DNA from: Bacteroidaceae bacterium
GTDB lineage: Bacteria > Bacteroidota > Bacteroidia > Bacteroidales > Bacteroidaceae
NCBI GenBank assembly: GCA_017940185.1
Contig: JAGAZE010000023.1
Coordinates: forward strand, 1-64,000
DNA length: 64,000 nucleotides
Reading direction: 5' to 3'
Every line of letters starts with the position of its first letter. Positions within the stretch are counted from its first letter, which is position 1. The notes below the pieces were generated by a model that ran no database searches, was not told where the DNA came from, and saw nothing but the letters and a program-made list of their open reading frames with translations. The position numbers were made by a program, and so were the translations under genes. Shown here piece after piece: positions 60,049 through 64,000 of this stretch.

Positions 60049-60663
60049 TTATTGCTCGTTGAGGTTCTGTCCCCACCAGCCGATATACTTGGTGCATATC
60101 TGTGCCGGACCATTGTAGTTGGCCTCTATCACACGGCCGTTGATTATCTCGGCACGGAGCTCAAACTTTATGTTCTTGTGGTAGGAATCAACCCACTCGT
60201 CCAGTATGTCGAACTCCACATAGCCATCCTGTATGTAGGGAATGCTTGTGTTGATGCGCGGGAAGTTGGGCACATGGTCGGTCACGAGTTGGAAGTTGAA
60301 GTGATTGGGGTCGTCGTCGTTGATGTCGGCATTGAGTTTCACGCGTTTGCCCAGCGCTGAGGCGGGGAGATCTACCGACAGATAGCGACGTCGGCCCACG
60401 TCGTTGAGGCGTCCGCGCGACAGACTCTCGTCGTCGGAGGAGAAGAAGATGTTGTAGCCTTGCTGCTCCTCGCTGTAGTAGAAGCCTGCCGTCTCCACAT
60501 GGGTGCGGAAACCATCGATGTAGAAACCGTTGGCAATGCGCTCATCGTCGCTGCCCAGGTAGTGGCTCTCGTCGCACGACGATACGATTGTCATTGTGGC
60601 AGCCAGACAGCAAAGCATGGCCGCACGCAAGAGGGAGGGGCGCAATAGGTGTGTGTGTGTCAT
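60049..60663 (-). CDS. Small lipoprotein (paralogue of the one at 58330)
   Basis: The 204-residue protein has a lipoprotein signal (MLCCLAATMTIVSSCDESHY, cysteine near 30). Its middle, NGFYIDGFRTHVETAGFYYSEEQQGYNIFFSSDDESL, aligns with the lipoprotein at 58330-58917 in the pattern NxFYxxG...TAxF(F/Y)...GYNxxFSxxxExL and again at the following RRYLSVDLPASALGK. Function unknown. It lies 39 bp after another lipoprotein gene and 104 bp before trpS. Confidence 0.85.
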   Translation of the reverse strand: MTHTHLLRPSLLRAAMLCCLAATMTIVSSCDESHYLGSDDERIANGFYIDGFRTHVETAGFYYSEEQQGYNIFFSSDDESLSRGRLNDVGRRRYLSVDLPASALGKRVKLNADINDDDPNHFNFQLVTDHVPNFPRINTSIPYIQDGYVEFDILDEWVDSYHKNIKFELRAEIINGRVIEANYNGPAQICTKYIGWWGQNLNEQ

Positions 60664-60702
60664 AAGATATTAATTAGTGGTGTGGTGAAAAATTGGCAAG
60701 TG

Positions 60703-61194
60703 CTATTGCAGTATCGGGTCGTTGATATAGCGCCACTCTCCAACGAATTTTATTCTTGTCTTAGCGACATGGAACTGTCTGCCGTCAAACATGGCACTCT
60801 CATCGGTGAGGTTGCTCACCTTGATGGTGCCCATGGTGGTGGTGTTGACATAGATGATGCCCGTCTTGGTGTCGATGTCTACATCGACGATGCCTGCGGG
60901 ATTATACAGATAGTAGTAGGCGGAGTTCATCTCGGCGCGTGCGGCATACTCTGCAGTAGGCTGCCACAACACGTGGAACCGCCCCTTATGGCTCAAGTCG
61001 TATACCACAGAGGTCGTCTCTATGCCATCGCCTTCCATTATCCACTGCTTGTCGAGACCAGCGGGAAGGTCGATCACATTGCCGCGATCATTGTCGTTGT
61101 CGTCGCCACAACTCTGAAGAAGAGAGAGGCTTGCCATGCAGCACACACAGAACAGTGCACTGCTCAAAAAGCGAATGACGGATGAAGTCTTCAT
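60703..61194 (-). CDS. Small lipoprotein of unknown function
   Basis: The 163-residue protein has a lipoprotein signal with SLLQSCGDDNDNDRG (cysteine near 29), followed by the acidic stretch often seen on exported surface lipoproteins. The body (IDLPAGLDKQWIMEGDGIETTSVVYDLSHKGRFHVLW) looks beta-rich and does not clearly align with its two neighbours. It is promoter-proximal in this lipoprotein-trpS run. Confidence 0.85.
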   Translation of the reverse strand: MKTSSVIRFLSSALFCVCCMASLSLLQSCGDDNDNDRGNVIDLPAGLDKQWIMEGDGIETTSVVYDLSHKGRFHVLWQPTAEYAARAEMNSAYYYLYNPAGIVDVDIDTKTGIIYVNTTTMGTIKVSNLTDESAMFDGRQFHVAKTRIKFVGEWRYINDPILQ

Positions 61195-61223
61195 AACGGT
61201 ATTCTATTAAAGTTTGCAGGCTA

Positions 61224-61231
61224 CAAAGATA
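61224..61231 (-). promoter_or_regulatory. Promoter of the lipoprotein-trpS run
   Basis: On the minus strand TATCTTTG lies at 61231-61224, about 30 bases before the ATG at 61194. No good TTTG is found at the -33 position. Confidence 0.55.
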
Positions 61232-61294
61232 CGCTATTTTTATAACAACGATGTTTTTTGCCGAAAATCTTACGTCAAACCCGAGCTTTTCAGC

Positions 61295-61302
61295 TACCTT
61301 TG
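61295..61302 (+). promoter_or_regulatory. Promoter of the sialidase gene, close to the start codon
   Basis: TACCTTTG at 61295-61302 is a perfect -7 box with only four bases (AAGC) before the ATG at 61307. The implied transcription start is at the A of ATG, predicting a leaderless mRNA. It is divergent from the lipoprotein promoter 64 bp away. Confidence 0.6.
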
Positions 61303-61306
61303 AAGC

Positions 61307-63001
61307 ATGAAAACACACCGCTTCACTCTCCAAACATATATCACACAGGTGCTCACTGTCCTTGCGCTGATGCTTAAGGCCGCATCCGTGCAGGCGCAAA
61401 GCGTCACCGTGACGGCCAAACGCGTGTTTCAAACCACTGGGCAAGGCAACACGGCGGCACCCATCCTGCGACTGAAGATAACCAACAACACCGATACCGA
61501 CGCCGTGCTGCTGCATGCCGATATTGCCGCCACCGATGCCGCAAGGCGCAACAGCCGTTCGCTGGCGCTCTACACCACACCCACCATAGAATATTATGCC
61601 ACGCGTCAGCCCATGATGCTCGGCACTGTGAACACCAAGCAGCTGGGAACTCACATGCCGCCTGCCGACATCGGCATACCTGCCGATATGCAATATCATC
61701 TCATGGCCGTGCGCTATGGCGGCTACCGGCTGCCCAAAGGCATCAGCTACCTGTGGCTTACGGCCGACATCAAGCCCAACGCCACGCTGGGCGAATATGT
61801 TGATGCCACGGTGTTGCAGTTGCGCATGCGCACAAGCAACGGAGAAGTGGTGGTGAAACCCGACATGCGGCACACACAATACGATGTGCCAGGGCTGCGC
61901 ATCTATCGCACACAGACTTTTCCCTACGTGCCCACCACCGACAAGTGCCGCTTCTATCGCATACCGGGCATGACGCTCAACGCCGATGGCGACATAGTGA
62001 TTACCGCCGACCGACGCTACAACTCGCAAGCCGACCTGGGCAACCACAAGATAGACGTGAGTCTGCGCCGCAGCCACGACGGAGGACGCACATGGACCCC
62101 CCAACAGCTGATAGCCATCGGTGACAGTGCCACAACCGACGGCTTCGGTTACGGCGATGCCTCGCTGGTGAGGGCAAAGAGCGGCCGGCTGCTGTGCCTG
62201 TCGATAGGGTCGAAGTATTGGAGCTTCGACGGACAGGGCGGACTCACACTCACCACCAGCGACGACGGCGGACGCACATGGAGCCCCGTGCGCAACCTGC
62301 GCCGCAAAAACTTCACCGATGCCACCCACAACCTCGTCGACTCCATAGGCTTCTTCTCGCTCTTCTGCGCCTCAGGCCGCTCGCTGTGCACCGCCGACGG
62401 CACCATCATGGCCGTGGCGGCATGTCTCGACAAGAAAGGCGACCGCACATTCAGCGACTATCTCCTCTCGTCGACCGATGAGGGCGAGACATGGACCCTC
62501 GGACCCGCCTGTGCCTACCACCAGGGCGACGAAGCCAAACTCGTACAGATGAACGATGGCTCGCTGCTCATCAGTTCGCGCAAGACGAAGGGTAACAGAG
62601 GATTCAACCGCGGCAGCAGCGACGGACGACAGTGGCAGCAACAATACGACGACCCACACATGCCCGCCAACGCATGCAATGCCGACATACTCTACTACAG
62701 CCGCAGCACGCAACGCCAGCCTGACATCATGCTACACACGGGCATCATCACACACGACCGCCACGGACTGCGACTGTGGATGAGTATCGACGAAGGCCAC
62801 ACTTGGCATCCCGTCACCGACATACAGCAAGGCGGAGCGGCCTATTCCACCATGGAACGGCTGCCCAACGGCGACCTCGCCATACTCTATGAAGACGATT
62901 CCTACAATGCAGGCAACGGATACTACATCAACTTCGTCACCCTCACCCGACAACAGATACTCGGGTGGTATGAGCAACTCAGGGCGCAGGGCAGCAACTG
63001 A
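61307..63001 (+). CDS. Secreted exo-alpha-sialidase (GH33)
   Basis: The 564-residue enzyme removes terminal sialic acids from glycans. A signal peptide occupies about 1-31 (VLTVLALMLKAASVQAQ), then an N-terminal beta domain, and the six-bladed catalytic propeller begins with FYRIPGM (R218-I-P220). Asp boxes are SHDGGRTW 256-263, SDDGGRTW 318-325, STDEGETW 389-396 and SIDEGHTW 493-500, with one degenerate copy near 437. Candidate catalytic residues are E409 (GDEAKLVQ) and Y513 (AAYSTMERL). It likely works outside the cytoplasm on host mucin glycans; no transport or nan genes are adjacent. Confidence 0.95.
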   Translation: MKTHRFTLQTYITQVLTVLALMLKAASVQAQSVTVTAKRVFQTTGQGNTAAPILRLKITNNTDTDAVLLHADIAATDAARRNSRSLALYTTPTIEYYATRQPMMLGTVNTKQLGTHMPPADIGIPADMQYHLMAVRYGGYRLPKGISYLWLTADIKPNATLGEYVDATVLQLRMRTSNGEVVVKPDMRHTQYDVPGLRIYRTQTFPYVPTTDKCRFYRIPGMTLNADGDIVITADRRYNSQADLGNHKIDVSLRRSHDGGRTWTPQQLIAIGDSATTDGFGYGDASLVRAKSGRLLCLSIGSKYWSFDGQGGLTLTTSDDGGRTWSPVRNLRRKNFTDATHNLVDSIGFFSLFCASGRSLCTADGTIMAVAACLDKKGDRTFSDYLLSSTDEGETWTLGPACAYHQGDEAKLVQMNDGSLLISSRKTKGNRGFNRGSSDGRQWQQQYDDPHMPANACNADILYYSRSTQRQPDIMLHTGIITHDRHGLRLWMSIDEGHTWHPVTDIQQGGAAYSTMERLPNGDLAILYEDDSYNAGNGYYINFVTLTRQQILGWYEQLRAQGSN

Positions 63002-63154
63002 GGCGTTCAGAGCAACACAACTTTTTTTGTTCGGCTGTCGGCACCTACACCTACAGGGCCTCACTGCCAATGAGATGGCCGCCACGACCGACAACCGGGC
63101 AGAAGGTGAAAGGGGAATGAAAAAAAAGGCGAATGCAAAAAAGTGAGAAAAAAA

Positions 63155-63185
63155 TTTGGTGGTATCCGAAAAGCACGTATCTTTG
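63155..63185 (+). promoter_or_regulatory. Promoter of tRNA-Val
   Basis: TTTG at 63155-63158 and TATCTTTG at 63178-63185 are separated by 19 bases, a full consensus match, about 55 bases before the mature tRNA. Confidence 0.8.
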
Positions 63186-63240
63186 CACCCGCTTTCGCAC
63201 TGAAAGCCGTTGCAGTGGCAACGCAACACTATCACATTGA

Positions 63241-63316
63241 GGGCGCTTAGCTCAGTTGGTTTAGAGCGTCTGCCTTACAAGCAGAGGGTCGGGGGTTCGA
63301 ATCCCTCAGCGCCCAC
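63241..63316 (+). tRNA. tRNA-Val (anticodon TAC)
   Basis: Acceptor arms GGGCGCT and AGCGCCC pair fully, with discriminator A at 63316. The anticodon stem TCTGC/GCAGA encloses CTTACAA, giving anticodon TAC, and the T arm GGGGG-TTCGAAT-CCCTC has one G-T pair. 76 nt, no encoded CCA. Confidence 0.95.
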
Positions 63317-63420
63317 GGGGTGTTTCCTCGTAGTCAGGATAAGTCTTAACGGGCTTTGATAGGCTGCGGGGAATTTATTTTTGTATGCCGCTCAACCAGC
63401 TGTCGAACATGCGAATTGCA

Positions 63421-63552
63421 ATTGGGCAATAGTTGGAGTGTGATTGGGGCTCAATTGCAATGCAATTGGGCAATAGTTGGAGTGTGATTGGGCAATACTT
63501 GCAATGCAATTAGGCAACAGTTGGAGTGTGATTGGGCTACACTTGCGCCACA
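63421..63552. repeat. 22-bp tandem repeat array (right copy)
   Basis: Six 22-base units begin at 63421, 63443, 63465, 63487, 63509 and 63531, nearly all with ATTGGGC or a close variant. Units 1 and 3 are identical, and units 1, 3 and 5 (ending GAGTGTG) alternate with 2 and 4 (ending AATGCA), giving a 44-base higher order. A 17-base core GATTGGGCAATACTTGC at 63486 matches the complement of 6256-6272, and the final unit matches 6344-6364 over 21 bases. The rest of 63317-63673 holds no gene I can support. Confidence 0.85.
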
Positions 63553-63673
63553 CCACTGGGACAATGATGGCCGTATTGCCTCTTTTGTACTGTATAATAA
63601 CGACTTACGCCGATATTCGTTCTGCCTCATTCGAGACAGTAGAATATCGGCGCAATGATTGTGTGGCGACCAC

Positions 63674-64000
63674 CTATTTCTGATGCTTCAATGCCTTGCC
63701 TATGGTAGTGGAAAGAGTGATGTAGGCTCCAAATACTGCCACACCGAGAATGATGTACAACTCGACAACCGATCGGCCAAGCAAATAGAGCAGGTAGTGG
63801 ATGATGAAGAATACCACGTAGAGTATTATCTGCACCACCACGGCGGTCATCTTATAGGAACCGGCCGTCTGTGTTTTGGCTTCTGCATACTTAGGATTCA
63901 GCGATGTGCCTTTGGCAATGTTCATCATCGCCACTGCGGCAGCGCCGAGGCAAAGCATGCTCGGCATGCCTGCAACGATGGTCTGATAGTCGTACCCGTG
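63674..64000 (-). CDS. Membrane protein, 5' end beyond the window (partial)
   Basis: The frame is open to the window edge and gives at least 108 residues, so the start is outside (the ATG at 63967 is probably internal). There are three hydrophobic segments: MLCLGAAAVAMMNIA, TAVVVQIILYVVFFIIHYLLYLL and VVELYIILGVAVFGAYITL. The C-terminus is a short basic tail GKALKHQK. No family is recognised; a small integral membrane protein is all that can be said. Confidence 0.65.
   Translation of the reverse strand, partial: HGYDYQTIVAGMPSMLCLGAAAVAMMNIAKGTSLNPKYAEAKTQTAGSYKMTAVVVQIILYVVFFIIHYLLYLLGRSVVELYIILGVAVFGAYITLSTTIGKALKHQK

Noticed and set aside
52313..61194. A full biosynthetic gene cluster around the NRPS
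   Set aside because: Neighbouring genes (ribD, prmC, trpS, lipoproteins, OmpA lipoprotein) are housekeeping or envelope genes; no phosphopantetheinyl transferase, thioesterase, exporter or tailoring enzyme was found.
63477..63683. A 68-codon ORF across the right repeat array
   Set aside because: It is a by-product of the repeat sequence and runs into unrelated DNA.

Overview
The window looks like a chromosomal segment of a Bacteroidota bacterium, most likely a relatively GC-rich member of the Prevotellaceae. The evidence is a Bacteroidota-type -7 promoter box (TAnnTTTG, often with TTTG about 19-20 bases upstream) in front of many genes, the type IX secretion pair PorU/PorV, a GlsA/GlsB-like glycine-lipid acyltransferase pair, a DUF4271 protein, an FtsL-like protein of the Bacteroidota kind, and SusD-free but lipoprotein-rich surroundings. 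Almost everything is housekeeping; the accessory items are a group II intron remnant, 22-bp repeat arrays near both ends, a serpin, a sialidase, a small lipoprotein family and a single-module NRPS.

Layout. 1-615: decayed group II intron ending 8 bp from a tRNA-Gln. 856-5713 (minus): tight operon metK - DUF4271 - hemD - rnpA - yidD - tyrS, with ATGA stop/start overlaps between four of the genes. 5714-6577: mostly non-coding, with a doubtful ORF, a 22-bp repeat array and a hairpin. 6578-13155 (minus): a secreted M16 protease with its own promoter, then the operon glsA - glsB - ribF - CPBP protease. 13420-30085 (plus): the dcw cell-division/cell-wall cluster mraZ - rsmH - ftsL - ftsI - murE - mraY - murD - ftsW - murG - murC - ftsQ - ftsA - ftsZ, preceded by 10-bp-spaced TGGGG boxes that look like the MraZ operator and closed by a 26-bp perfect palindrome. 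murF is absent from the cluster.

30317-37482 (minus): anti-sigma-like protein and ECF sigma factor, ispF, porV, porU, and a fumarylacetoacetate-hydrolase-family gene. 37753-41525 (plus): CBM20-bearing 4-alpha-glucanotransferase and a secreted serpin. 41708-48135 (plus): two periplasmic parvulin-type isomerases, an OstA-like envelope protein and mutL, a chain devoted mainly to outer-membrane biogenesis. 48343-52210: OmpA porin, a divergent pair of half-size ChrA transporters, and an OmpA-type lipoprotein.

52313-57325 (minus): ribD followed 21 bp later by a 1341-residue C-A-T-R nonribosomal peptide synthetase, the most unusual gene here; it is predicted to release an N-acylated amino aldehyde or alcohol. 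57348-58229: prmC. 58330-61194 (minus): three small lipoproteins with trpS between them. 61307-63001: sialidase, with a -7 box only 4 bases before its ATG. 63241-63316: tRNA-Val. 63421-63552: second 22-bp repeat array. 63674-64000: membrane protein running off the window.

All function calls rest on reading motifs and overall protein resemblance by eye; no database search was run.
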